From NCBI GenBank assembly GCA_017397695.1, contig JAFQIF010000210.1, forward strand, positions 1 to 48,214: 48,214 nt of DNA, in the 5' to 3' direction. Positions 41,083 through 48,214 of this stretch are shown here, piece after piece (position 1 is the stretch's first letter; each line of letters opens with the position of its first letter). The translations under genes and the position numbers were made by a program. A model generated the notes under the pieces. It did not search any database, had not been told where the DNA came from, and worked only from the letters and a program-made list of their open reading frames with translations. Source of the stretch: Clostridia bacterium (GTDB lineage: Bacteria > Bacillota_A > Clostridia > Christensenellales > Aristaeellaceae).

Positions 41083-41970
41083 TTACACAATTTCTTCAAT
41101 CACCACGCCACATTCCGCTGTGCGCATCATCCGGCAGGCCGGATAGGTCTTCTGCAGTTCCTGCGCTGCCTTTCGGCAAACGCCCGCATGCAGGAATACG
41201 CCAAACACCGCTGAACCGCTGCCCGTCATGCGCGCACCCACTGCGCCGGCCGCCTCGATATCGCGGATTGCCCGGTCGATATCCGGGCGAAGGCAACGAG
41301 ATACCGGCTCGAGCACATTGCCCAGGCTCTTTCCAAGCAGCCGCACGTCGCCGCTTTCCAGTGCGCGCTGCGCAGATTCGTTATCCGGTCTGTCCTCGTC
41401 GTGGATGCCGTCTTCATGCAGCGAAGTAAAAACTTCCTTGGTGGACAGGCCTTTGCACGGCTGAAACGCCACAATGTACAGCGGGCGCTTCATCTCCACA
41501 GGCGTCAGCCTCTCGCCCACGCCCTGCGCACGCTGCAGGCCTCCGCGGATGCAGAAAGGCACATCCGCACCAATTGTCAGGCCGATTTCCTCCAGCACAT
41601 CATCCGAAAGACCAAGGCCCCAGAGCACATTGAGGCCCTTAAGCGCAGCAGCCGCATCGCTGCTTCCGCCGCCCATGCCCGCTGCAACAGGAATATACTT
41701 GCGCAGCGTGATCCGTGCGCCCTTGCTGCAGCCGCTGTACCGCTGCAGAGCCCGCGCTGCGCGCAGTACCAGATTGCTCTCGTCCGCAGGCACAAATCCG
41801 CCGCCCATACGCACGCTTAGCGTCAGATCGTCCGCATCCTCCATGGTCATCTGATCGCAGAGCGTGACCGACTGCATGAGCATGTCCAGATCATGATAGC
41901 CATTGGGGAGCACACCCACCACATCCAGCGTCCAGTTGATCTTCGCTCTCGCCTGAATTTTCAGCTTCAT
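41083..41970 (-). CDS. ispE: 4-diphosphocytidyl-2-C-methyl-D-erythritol kinase
   Basis: 295-aa GHMP kinase of the MEP isoprenoid pathway, which phosphorylates CDP-ME. Motifs: RAKINWTLDVVGVLPNGYHDLDMLMQ at the N-terminus (substrate), PVAAGMGGGSSDAAAAL (about 93-109, ATP) and MTGSGSAVFGVF near the C-terminus. GGAG lies 6 nt before the ATG, 19 nt after the pepP stop. In many Firmicutes ispE is grouped with cell-envelope or regulatory genes; here it sits between a peptidase and germination genes. Confidence 0.96.
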   Translation of the reverse strand: MKLKIQARAKINWTLDVVGVLPNGYHDLDMLMQSVTLCDQMTMEDADDLTLSVRMGGGFVPADESNLVLRAARALQRYSGCSKGARITLRKYIPVAAGMGGGSSDAAAALKGLNVLWGLGLSDDVLEEIGLTIGADVPFCIRGGLQRAQGVGERLTPVEMKRPLYIVAFQPCKGLSTKEVFTSLHEDGIHDEDRPDNESAQRALESGDVRLLGKSLGNVLEPVSRCLRPDIDRAIRDIEAAGAVGARMTGSGSAVFGVFLHAGVCRKAAQELQKTYPACRMMRTAECGVVIEEIV

Positions 41971-41989
41971 CGTTTTCTCCTGTATGGTA

Positions 41990-43237
41990 TCAGCGCGCCA
42001 TCAGCGCTTCGATCTCTTCGGTTGTTCGCGGCACATCACTGGAGAGCACCTCGCAGCCATCCTGGGTGATGAGCAGATCATCCTCAATGCGGATGCCGAT
42101 CTCTTCTTCATCGATGTACAAGCCCGGCTCATTGGTGATGACCATGCCAGGGGCAAGAGGAACCTCGTCATGCGCGATAGCATCATGCGTATCCAGACCC
42201 AGATGATGGGACACGCCGTGCATGTAATACGTACCGATATCCTCCGCCTTTTCAATCTTACCGATGGCCAGCAAACCGTCTGCAAGCACCTGCTTGCAGA
42301 TCTCGTTGAGCTGCTTGAGCGTAAGTCCCGGTTTGGCAGCCTTTGTAACCTCCTGATTGGCCCGCAGCACGATATCGTAGATCTGCTTCTGGCGCTGCGA
42401 ATACTTGCCGGAGACCGGATAGGTGCGCGTGATATCCGCGCAGTAGCCCTTCATCTTCGCACCAAGATCGAGCAGCAGCAGCTTGCCATCCTCCATGCGG
42501 CAATGATTCGTGCCGTAGTGGAGCATGCAGCCATTGATGCCGCTGCCGGCAATCGTATCAAACGCCGTCCCCTCAGCACCGTTGTAGCGGATCGCATACT
42601 CAAACTCAGCCTGCGCCTGATACTCCATCTGGCCCGGCGCAAGCGTGGACAGAATGCGGCGCAGTCCCTTGTCCGTCACCGCAATCGCCTCGCGAATTCC
42701 GGCAATCTCGCTCTCATCCTTTACCATGCGCATCGCAGCCAGCATGGAATGGGCGCTCTTGAGCGTCACCGTAGGATACGCCGCAGCAAAGGCTTTCGCC
42801 TTCGTCACGTTATAGCTGTCCACATCGGTCATCGCGTTGCGGTAGCAGTCAAAATACGCGGCCGTCACCTGTTCGCGGGCAACCATACGGCCCAGCGCAC
42901 TTTGCAGGCTGTCGATATAGCGTACATCGTCGATGCCGCTGATTTCCTTTGCCTCGTCCCTGGTTACGCGCTTTCCTGTCCAGCGCTCCATGCTGGGAAT
43001 GGCCTCCTCAATAAAGAGGATGGTCTTATCCTGACTGGCGCTCCTGCTGAGCACCAGCGCCATGTTCTCCCTGCGCAGGCCGGTCAGATAAAAAAAGTGA
43101 TGATTGGCCTCGAACGGGCAGCAGTCGTCCATGCTGCAGGGAATTCCCTCGCCGCTGTACAGCACAAGCACTGCGCCATTTTCCATCTGTTCAAACACCG
43201 CTTTGCGGCGTGATTCATAATACGCTCTCATCGTCAT
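41990..43237 (-). CDS. pepP: Xaa-Pro aminopeptidase family protein
   Basis: 415-aa M24B metallopeptidase, cleaving N-terminal residues before proline. An N-terminal creatinase-like domain (FEANHHFFYLTGL) is followed by the pita-bread catalytic domain. Its ligands sit in LLLDLGAKMKGYCADITRTYPV (two Asp), HGVSHHLGLDTHD (His), TNEPGLY (Glu) and IRIEDDLLIT (Glu). Two nearby ATGs are possible (43237, 43231) behind AGGGG; the first is listed. It has its own sigma-A promoter and begins the pepP-ispE-sleB-ypeB run. Confidence 0.93.
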   Translation of the reverse strand: MTMRAYYESRRKAVFEQMENGAVLVLYSGEGIPCSMDDCCPFEANHHFFYLTGLRRENMALVLSRSASQDKTILFIEEAIPSMERWTGKRVTRDEAKEISGIDDVRYIDSLQSALGRMVAREQVTAAYFDCYRNAMTDVDSYNVTKAKAFAAAYPTVTLKSAHSMLAAMRMVKDESEIAGIREAIAVTDKGLRRILSTLAPGQMEYQAQAEFEYAIRYNGAEGTAFDTIAGSGINGCMLHYGTNHCRMEDGKLLLLDLGAKMKGYCADITRTYPVSGKYSQRQKQIYDIVLRANQEVTKAAKPGLTLKQLNEICKQVLADGLLAIGKIEKAEDIGTYYMHGVSHHLGLDTHDAIAHDEVPLAPGMVITNEPGLYIDEEEIGIRIEDDLLITQDGCEVLSSDVPRTTEEIEALMAR

Positions 43238-43267
43238 TTCGCCCCTTCGCTTCACATTGCTGGCTCT

Positions 43268-43296
43268 ATTTTACCATAAATGACGCTTTCCCGCAA
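43268..43296 (-). promoter_or_regulatory. Sigma-A promoter of pepP
   Basis: On the minus strand: TTGCGG (43291-43296), 17-bp spacer, TAAAAT (43268-43273). Confidence 0.6.
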
Positions 43297-43332
43297 CGCG
43301 AGCATCTTTACACATACCGCCATTCCATTTCT

Positions 43333-43431
43333 CTCCACTTTTTCATTCATTTCAATCAATATAGAATATATCCCTCCACTTTTAATCTGCAATCTTTTAA
43401 TTTTCGAATATACCCTCCACTATTTCTCCAC
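43333..43431. repeat. Degenerate 41-bp-spaced CTCCACT repeats
   Basis: CTCCACT occurs at 43333, 43374 and 43415, exactly 41 bp apart, and CTCCAC again at 43426. The two later copies are preceded by GAATATA(T)CC. The spacing is about four helical turns, so the motifs face the same side. The region is AT-rich and non-coding and lies upstream of the yitT promoter. Confidence 0.5.
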
Positions 43432-43450
43432 ATCGTTCATTTCAATCCGC

Positions 43451-43479
43451 TTGACAGACGATGCTTCATCCATTATGAT
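43451..43479 (+). promoter_or_regulatory. Sigma-A promoter of the yitT-type gene
   Basis: TTGACA (43451-43456), 17-bp spacer, TATGAT (43474-43479). The -10 box overlaps an ATGATG that would otherwise look like a start codon, so translation must begin further downstream. Confidence 0.75.
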
Positions 43480-43510
43480 GAACCCAGCTTTATCGAAAGG
43501 ATCTGTTGAT

Positions 43511-44107
43511 TTGCGCATATCGCTTCGCGCCTGCCTGCTCTCCCTGCTGGGCAGCGCCATACTTGCTTTCGGTCTGTACAATGTACATGCTTTTTCCGTC
43601 GTCACGGAAGGCGGCATGCTGGGCGTCACGCTGTTTCTGCATCACTGGTTTGCCATATCGCCTTCGTTGTCCGGGCTGATCATCAATGCTCTGTGTTATC
43701 TGGCCGGCTGGCGCACGCTGGGCAATATGTTTATCTTCTATTCCATCATTGCAGGCGTCGGCTTCTCTGTGTTCTATGCCATCTTTGAGCAGTATCCGCA
43801 GCTGTGGCCGCAGCTGGCGCATATGCCGCTGACTGCCGCCATCGTGGGCGCGCTGTTTGTGGGCGTAGGCGTCGGATTGAGCGTCCGTGCCGGCGGCGCA
43901 CCGGGTGGCGACGATGCACTGGCGATGACGCTGGGCAAACTGCTGCATCAGCCAATCGAGCGCATCTATTTGATCAGCGATCTGTGCGCACTGGCGCTTT
44001 GCTCCACCTATCTCCCCCTGGAAAACCTCGCCTGCTCGCTGCTGACCGTCGTACTCTCCGGGCAGATCATCGGCGTGATTCAGCGTATTCCCACCAAGAA
44101 ACAATAA
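43511..44107 (+). CDS. YitT family membrane protein (short)
   Basis: About 198-aa integral membrane protein with five or six helices. EGGMLGVTLFLHHWFAISPSLSGLIINALCYLAGWRTLG and VGVGVGLSVRAGGAPGGDDALA match the YitT/DUF161 core; the C-terminal DUF2179 domain of larger members is absent. A TTG start at 43511 is preferred, with GAAAGGA 9 nt upstream and downstream of the promoter; in-frame ATGs at 43475/43478 lie in the -10 box. Function unknown. Confidence 0.82.
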   Translation: MRISLRACLLSLLGSAILAFGLYNVHAFSVVTEGGMLGVTLFLHHWFAISPSLSGLIINALCYLAGWRTLGNMFIFYSIIAGVGFSVFYAIFEQYPQLWPQLAHMPLTAAIVGALFVGVGVGLSVRAGGAPGGDDALAMTLGKLLHQPIERIYLISDLCALALCSTYLPLENLACSLLTVVLSGQIIGVIQRIPTKKQ

Positions 44108-44171
44108 AAAGAGCGTATCCTCCACTCTTCCGGAATTCATTCCGGATAGAATCGGGATACGCTCCATTTTT
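44106..44171. terminator. Bidirectional branched terminator
   Basis: GAGCGTATCC (44111-44120) pairs with GGATACGCTC (44155-44164), and an inner CCGGAAT-tc-ATTCCGG hairpin lies within. A-rich and T-rich flanks allow use from both sides. Confidence 0.8.
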
Positions 44172-44199
44172 ATTTCATTATCTTTGAATTTCGGAATTT

Positions 44200-45366
44200 T
44201 TACTCCACATTCCCGTTGATATAGACATCCTCTGCAATCGCAGCAAGGCGGCGCGTGATGCGCATGATTCCGTTGTCGCGATTGGTTTTACATCCGTTGG
44301 TCATCACGCAGATAACAAGTTCATTTTCCGGCTCAACGTACAGATTGCACACAATACCCTCGTCCGTACCCTGATGACCGTACACGCGCAGGCCGTCATA
44401 GAGTGTGTCCTGACGGATCGTGAAGAATGTATACGGCGAATCCGCCGTGATGCCGTCCGTTTCCAAGCTGTGCTCCTGGCGCATGGCCATCACGGAATCC
44501 TCGCTGAGCACCTGCACGCCATCCACCGTGCCGTCGCCGCACAGCGCAATACCGAGCCTCGCCAGATCCCGCGGACGGATAAGCAGGCTGCCGATGGTCA
44601 CGCGATAATGCTGATCCGGCATTGCCTCCTGCACATATTCCTGACGCAGCATATACGACGGCGCAGCGTAAAGCGATCCGTCTTTTTTATACGTAGCCGC
44701 AATGCAGTCCGGCTCAGCCAGCTGCGTGGCGCTGTATGCAGCATCGATCCCCAGCGGCTCAAAAAGCGATTGGCGCATGTAGCTGGATACGTCCATGCCG
44801 GTTACGGATTCCACAATCGCGCCGGTAATGCCCGCGCCGAAGTTGGAATATGTATACTGCGTGCCGGGCTTGACAGCCTTCTTGAAATTGGATCCCGCTT
44901 TTTTCTCCACGTTGATCATATCCGAAAGGATCGCGGATTTATAGGAGAAGGTTGCGTTCTCTACCATACCTGCCGTATGCGACATGAGCATGCGCAGCGT
45001 GATCGGCGTATTCATAAACCGCTTATTGCGCACGGTGTAGCCCAGATAGGTGCTGATGTCCTCATCGGGATCGAGAATTCCTTCGTCCATCATCTTCATC
45101 AGACCGATGCCCGTGACCAGCTTCGTCACCGATGCACAGCGGAAATACGTATCCTCTGTCACGGGAACATGCGTCGTCTTCTGCTGCTCGCCATAGTAGC
45201 GCTCGTAGACGATCTCGCCGTGCTGAGCAACAACAAACGCGCCGCCCACCGTTTTCGTCGCGCGGAACACTTCGTCCACGCGCTCGTCCATCGTCATCTC
45301 CTCAGCCATGCAAGGCACACACAGCAGCGCCATCAGCGCAAAAAGCGCCATCCATTTTCTGATCAT
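44200..45366 (-). CDS. Exported serine hydrolase, beta-lactamase/class C fold
   Basis: 388-aa secreted serine hydrolase of the beta-lactamase/D-alanyl carboxypeptidase-like family. A signal peptide (about 1-22) precedes SxxK as SVTK (79-82, nucleophile Ser and Lys), YxN as YSNFG and a C-terminal HQGTDEG in place of KTG. These proteins are often esterases or D-amino peptidases rather than true beta-lactamases. The start is the second ATG, with AGGG 9 nt upstream within the gntR stop region. It is co-directional with gntR, so possibly in the same transcript. Confidence 0.88.
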   Translation of the reverse strand: MIRKWMALFALMALLCVPCMAEEMTMDERVDEVFRATKTVGGAFVVAQHGEIVYERYYGEQQKTTHVPVTEDTYFRCASVTKLVTGIGLMKMMDEGILDPDEDISTYLGYTVRNKRFMNTPITLRMLMSHTAGMVENATFSYKSAILSDMINVEKKAGSNFKKAVKPGTQYTYSNFGAGITGAIVESVTGMDVSSYMRQSLFEPLGIDAAYSATQLAEPDCIAATYKKDGSLYAAPSYMLRQEYVQEAMPDQHYRVTIGSLLIRPRDLARLGIALCGDGTVDGVQVLSEDSVMAMRQEHSLETDGITADSPYTFFTIRQDTLYDGLRVYGHQGTDEGIVCNLYVEPENELVICVMTNGCKTNRDNGIMRITRRLAAIAEDVYINGNVE

Positions 45367-45371
45367 TCTCA

Positions 45372-46067
45372 TTAACCCTTGCTCTGCCCTTTGATATACT
45401 GCGGATAGACGGAACGAATAGCTCCTTCATCCACCTTCACGCGACCCAGATGCCTGGTCATTCTTTCCTTCGCGCGCTCGGCATCCCCGGCAGCAATCGC
45501 CTCGCAGATCGCCTCATGATCCTCAATAATCTTGCTGTCCTTGACAACGTTCAGCGCCAGATTGCGCACGCGGTCAAAATGGATCGTCATGCTGCAGAGC
45601 ATGTTGTAGGTATTCTCCTTCTGCGCAATACGGAAGAGCATCTGATGGAATGCGTCATCCAGTTCCATCATGCTCAGCGTCTCGCCCATACCGGGCTCCT
45701 GCGTCAGCGTCTGCAGGCGCACATTCTGGCGCAGCTGCGCAATATCCGCCGGCGTAGCGCGCTCGCACACTACATCCAGGATCGCCACTTCGAGCACCTG
45801 CCGGGCAAAGCGCGCCTCCTCCACCAGGGTATAATCGATCAGTGCGATTCGACTGCCGCGTTGGGGCAGCACATCCACCACGCGGCATTTTGCCAGATCC
45901 ATGAGCGCCTCGCGCACGGGCGTACGGCTCAGGCCCATCTGCGCAGCCAGCTCATTCTCGCTGACCATTGCACCGGGTTCAAGTTCCATGGTGATGATAT
46001 TGCTCTTGAGCACGCGCAGCGCATAATCGCGCGCCGTTTCTGCGTAGCGTCTTTCTTCAATACGCAT
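45372..46067 (-). CDS. GntR family regulator with FCD domain
   Basis: 231-aa repressor-type regulator of the FadR subfamily. The N-terminal winged HTH is typical (GAMVSENELAAQMGLSRTPVREALMDLA, about 32-59). The all-helical FCD ligand domain (about 80-215) carries metal-binding residues in LDDAFHQMLF and a C-terminal HEAICEAIAAGD..ARERM..HL pattern. Such proteins often sense sugar acids. It lies between a mannitol dehydrogenase-family gene and a hydrolase gene. A perfect palindrome upstream of the dehydrogenase gene is its likely site. SD is weak. Confidence 0.92.
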   Translation of the reverse strand: MRIEERRYAETARDYALRVLKSNIITMELEPGAMVSENELAAQMGLSRTPVREALMDLAKCRVVDVLPQRGSRIALIDYTLVEEARFARQVLEVAILDVVCERATPADIAQLRQNVRLQTLTQEPGMGETLSMMELDDAFHQMLFRIAQKENTYNMLCSMTIHFDRVRNLALNVVKDSKIIEDHEAICEAIAAGDAERAKERMTRHLGRVKVDEGAIRSVYPQYIKGQSKG

Positions 46068-46096
46068 GATGCGTCACCGTCCTGTGATTCTTATCG

Positions 46097-46123
46097 AAAA
46101 GAACCCGCCGCCATTGCAGCGGG
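46097..46123 (-). terminator. Terminator of the dehydrogenase gene
   Basis: On the minus strand: CCCGCTGC-aatg-GCGGCGGG (one G-U pair), followed by TTCTTTT. Confidence 0.75.
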
Positions 46124-46145
46124 CTTTTGCTCAAAATGATCGGGA

Positions 46146-47756
46146 TTACGCCAGGTACTTCTTCAGCGTCGCACGAACGGCGCCCACGCCGGCAAGTTCC
46201 TCGATAAACATCTGCTCGATGCGGTCCGCCAGACCGATTTCGCACAGATCGCTGCCGAAGATCACCTTGTTGGCGAGGATTTCACGCAGCTGGCCCTGAT
46301 AGGTTTCCGGCTTACCGAATTCGATACCCGCAAGCTTCTCCTGCAGGGCGTCCTTCATCGGATCGGAAGAGATCTCGATCGCCTCGCCATCGTCGCCAAC
46401 ACCCAGCAGATAGCGCATCCAGCCGGCGATGGCCAGCGGAATAGACACCAGATCGTTCAGATCGCGGCCCTGCGCCACGTAGCTCTTGATGGTCTCACCG
46501 AAGCGAATGCCAACCTTCTGAGAGGTATCGGTCGCAATACGGCGCGGATCATCCGGCATGAAGACATTGGGCAGGCGCTCCTGCATAACCTCGTCAATGA
46601 ACGCCTTCGGGCTGAGAATCCTGGGATCCACAACGACCGGCAGACCCTCGACATAGCCCAAGCGGCTGACCAGCTTAACCAGATCCTCGTCCTTCATCTC
46701 TTCACAGATGAGCGTATAGCGCAGCAGACAGCCATAGACAGCCAGCGCGGTATGCAGCGGATTCAGACAGGTGGTCACCTTCATGCGCTCGGTGCAGTTG
46801 ACCGTATCGCGATCGGTGAGATAGACGCCGGCCTTCTCCAGCGCCGGGCGGCCGTTCGGGAATCGATCCTCGACCACAAGATACTGCGGACGCTCGGCAT
46901 TGACGAAAGGCGCGATGAACGTATTGCGGGATGTAACAATCGGTGCCATGTCCTCGATGCCATCGGCCAGCAGGGAATCCTCGACCACCTTCGCCGGACG
47001 CGGGGTGATCTTGTCGATCATGCTCCACGGGAAGGCAACCGAGCGCTCATCATTCAAATAGGCGATAAAGTCCTCACCGACGAATCCCTTCTCCTTCCAG
47101 GCCGCGGCAATCTCCACAACGGAAGACTTGAGCTTTTCGCCATTGTGGCTGCAGTTGTCCATGGACACCAGTGCAATCGGATACGCGCCAGCCTTGAAAC
47201 GCTTATACATCATCGCGCATACGATGCTCATCGCATGGCGCGCGCTGTCCGGTCCTTCGTTCATATCGGCGACAACCACCGGCATCAGCTCACCGGCCAT
47301 ATTGCGCAGCGCATAGCCCTTCTCCGTGATGGTAAAGGAGACCATCTGCAACGAAGGATTCACAAAAATCTCGGCAAAACGCACCATCTGCTGCGCATCC
47401 TTTGCGTCGGCACGCAGGCCTTCGGCAACGGAAGCGATGATCTCGCGGCTGGTGGTCGCATCCGGATTGAGGGTGACGTTCATGGTCAAACAGTCAAACG
47501 GATCATAGATTTTGGAAATGATTTCGTAATCAAACGTATCCGCCGCGATGATGCCGCGATCGGCCAGGCCGTCGTTGAGCAGCTTCTGCTGTAGGGCAGC
47601 GATAAAGCCGCGGAAGATATTGCCCGCGCCGAAATGCACCCAAATGGGACTCTCTTTCGTCGCATCCACCATCGCCTGCACGTCGTACTGCGGCAGCACG
47701 ACATTTGCCTTTTCCCACGCTGTGCGGCTAGCGAGCGCTGCACGATTCATTTTCAT
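46146..47756 (-). CDS. Mannitol dehydrogenase family oxidoreductase (fructuronate reductase-like)
   Basis: 536-aa long-chain NAD(P)-dependent dehydrogenase. An N-terminal Rossmann domain (HFGAGNIFRGFIAA, about 41-54) is followed by the C-terminal domain. The family catalytic pattern Lys-(x)5-Asn-xx-His is visible in MKVTTCLNPLHTA. Members act on mannitol, arabinitol, fructuronate or tagaturonate. Together with an FCD-type GntR and a TRAP transporter, a hexuronate (UxuB-like) role is likely, but the substrate is not fixed by sequence. ATG with AAGGGTGAT just upstream. Confidence 0.9.
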   Translation of the reverse strand: MKMNRAALASRTAWEKANVVLPQYDVQAMVDATKESPIWVHFGAGNIFRGFIAALQQKLLNDGLADRGIIAADTFDYEIISKIYDPFDCLTMNVTLNPDATTSREIIASVAEGLRADAKDAQQMVRFAEIFVNPSLQMVSFTITEKGYALRNMAGELMPVVVADMNEGPDSARHAMSIVCAMMYKRFKAGAYPIALVSMDNCSHNGEKLKSSVVEIAAAWKEKGFVGEDFIAYLNDERSVAFPWSMIDKITPRPAKVVEDSLLADGIEDMAPIVTSRNTFIAPFVNAERPQYLVVEDRFPNGRPALEKAGVYLTDRDTVNCTERMKVTTCLNPLHTALAVYGCLLRYTLICEEMKDEDLVKLVSRLGYVEGLPVVVDPRILSPKAFIDEVMQERLPNVFMPDDPRRIATDTSQKVGIRFGETIKSYVAQGRDLNDLVSIPLAIAGWMRYLLGVGDDGEAIEISSDPMKDALQEKLAGIEFGKPETYQGQLREILANKVIFGSDLCEIGLADRIEQMFIEELAGVGAVRATLKKYLA

Positions 47757-47772
47757 ATGGATCACCCTTTGC

Positions 47773-47786
47773 ATATACTAGTATAT
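47773..47786. promoter_or_regulatory. GntR operator candidate
   Basis: ATATACTAGTATAT is a 14-bp perfect palindrome placed about 13 nt downstream of the -10 box, between promoter and SD. Its form resembles operators of FCD-type GntR repressors, and a gene for one is next downstream. Confidence 0.65.
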
Positions 47787-47798
47787 CACGTTAGTGAG

Positions 47799-47827
47799 AT
47801 TATATCACAAAAGGCATGCACTTGCTA
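47799..47827 (-). promoter_or_regulatory. Promoter of the dehydrogenase gene
   Basis: On the minus strand: TAGCAA (47822-47827), 17-bp spacer, TATAAT (47799-47804). A perfect -10 with a weak -35 suggests dependence on an activator or regulated use. Confidence 0.55.
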
Positions 47828-47874
47828 CCCCTTTTACGTGATTGCTTCGTAAAAGTTTCACAAATGCATGCCTT
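47811..47874. repeat. Nested inverted repeats between TRAP and dehydrogenase genes
   Basis: Outer perfect arms AAGGCATGCA (47811-47820) and TGCATGCCTT (47865-47874) enclose inner perfect arms CTTTTACG (47831-47838) and CGTAAAAG (47848-47855). On the minus strand the outer arm is followed by TTTTGTG, so it may be a weak terminator of the transporter gene. It may equally be a regulatory site, since it overlaps the -35 region. Confidence 0.55.
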
Positions 47875-47907
47875 GTTGCTTATGCTGTTATGATGCGATT
47901 GCCGGAA

Positions 47908-48214
47908 TTAGCCGCCCACGCCGTACACGAGGTTCGGCAGGAACAGCACGGCGTCCGGGAAGAACACCATGACGACGACAACCAGCAGAACCGCCACATA
48001 GAACGGCCAGCCGTCCTTGACGACGTCCTGGATGGTACAGCCCATGATGTCGGCGGTGGTGTAAAGACCGGTGCCGACCGGCGGGGTCATGACGCCGAAG
48101 GTAACGCAGGTCATCATGATCATACCGAAGACGACCGGATCGACGCCGACGCTCTCCATGACCGGCTTGAGAATCGGGGTCAGGATCAGCGCGATAACCG
48201 TGGTCTCCATGAAG
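47908..48214 (-). CDS. TRAP transporter large permease, DctM type (partial)
   Basis: C-terminal 100-odd residues of a DctM/SiaM-type permease; the gene runs off the window. Hydrophobic helices frame the family-typical segment DPVVFGMIMMTCVTFGVMTPPVGTGLY, and the end has a final transmembrane helix (FYVAVLLVVVVMVFF). TRAP systems import carboxylates and sugar acids with a separate binding protein. It is upstream of the dehydrogenase and GntR genes on the same strand, supporting uptake of the same substrate. Confidence 0.92.
   Translation of the reverse strand, partial: FMETTVIALILTPILKPVMESVGVDPVVFGMIMMTCVTFGVMTPPVGTGLYTTADIMGCTIQDVVKDGWPFYVAVLLVVVVMVFFPDAVLFLPNLVYGVGG

Noticed and set aside
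43333..43431. A CRISPR array
   Set aside because: The repeated unit is only 7-16 bp, degenerate, with two full periods and no cas genes.
43280..43510. Upstream start codons for the YitT-type protein
   Set aside because: They would add a non-homologous Phe/Ser/Ile-rich segment encoded by the AT-rich regulatory region, and they precede or lie within the -10 box.
44200..45366. An antibiotic-resistance beta-lactamase
   Set aside because: The KTG motif is replaced and the context is metabolic; the fold is shared by many esterases and peptidases.

Overview
The window looks like a chromosomal segment of a spore-forming member of the Clostridia (Bacillota) with a fairly high GC content. The main evidence is a full set of endospore genes: spo0A, spoIVB, sigG, spoIIP, a YlmC/YmxH-type gene, sleB-ypeB, a SpoIID-domain protein and two cysteine-rich coat-like proteins. 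Housekeeping genes typical of Firmicutes surround them (nrdR, nadD-yqeK-rsfS, degV, deoB, ABC-F). Promoters are mostly sigma-A type with 17-bp spacers, and most genes have a GGAGG-type ribosome binding site. I see no tRNA, rRNA, CRISPR array, prophage or insertion sequence.

Layout. 1-2.8 kb: a hairpin repeat, gltX, and an AT-richer S66 peptidase gene. 2.8-6.5 kb (minus): a nucleoside-salvage operon, deoB / RluA-type synthase / purine nucleoside phosphorylase / AEC transporter. 6.7-12 kb: sporulation and core genes (spoIVB-spo0A, nrdR, ylmC, sigG, spoIIP, a coat-like gene), several with promoters resembling sporulation-sigma sites. 12.1-15.1 kb (minus): a three-gene operon of a ZorA-like MotA/ExbB channel protein, a ZorB-like OmpA-domain stator protein and a small membrane-anchored protein. 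No zorC, zorD or zorE accompanies it. 15.4-22 kb: two MarR regulators, a CapD-like sugar dehydratase, galactokinase and tandem degV paralogues. 22-25 kb: an inverted pair of the repeat seen at the start, then the nadD-yqeK-rsfS operon extended by a NusG_II-domain protein and a Gx-type membrane protein.

25-31 kb: a membrane protein with a degenerate Mrr-like fold, a tRNA m6A methyltransferase, a large SpoIID plus six-SH3 protein, ApbE, and a strong candidate 6S RNA. 31-38 kb (minus): a lipoprotein, an exported alpha/beta hydrolase, an ABC-F ATPase, a SpoVK/CbbX-like AAA ATPase and a polysaccharide flippase. 38-43 kb: a second cysteine-rich protein, then pepP-ispE-(52-aa small gene)-sleB-ypeB. 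43.5-48.2 kb: a YitT-type membrane protein, then a TRAP transporter / mannitol dehydrogenase-family / GntR / beta-lactamase-fold group with a perfect palindromic operator, probably for hexuronate or sugar-acid use.

Most interesting observations: the ZorAB-like operon without known effectors; the 6S RNA candidate; a two-hairpin interspersed repeat with compensatory changes; promoters embedded in the terminator hairpins of upstream genes; a degenerate Spo0A receiver; and a small gene translationally coupled to sleB.
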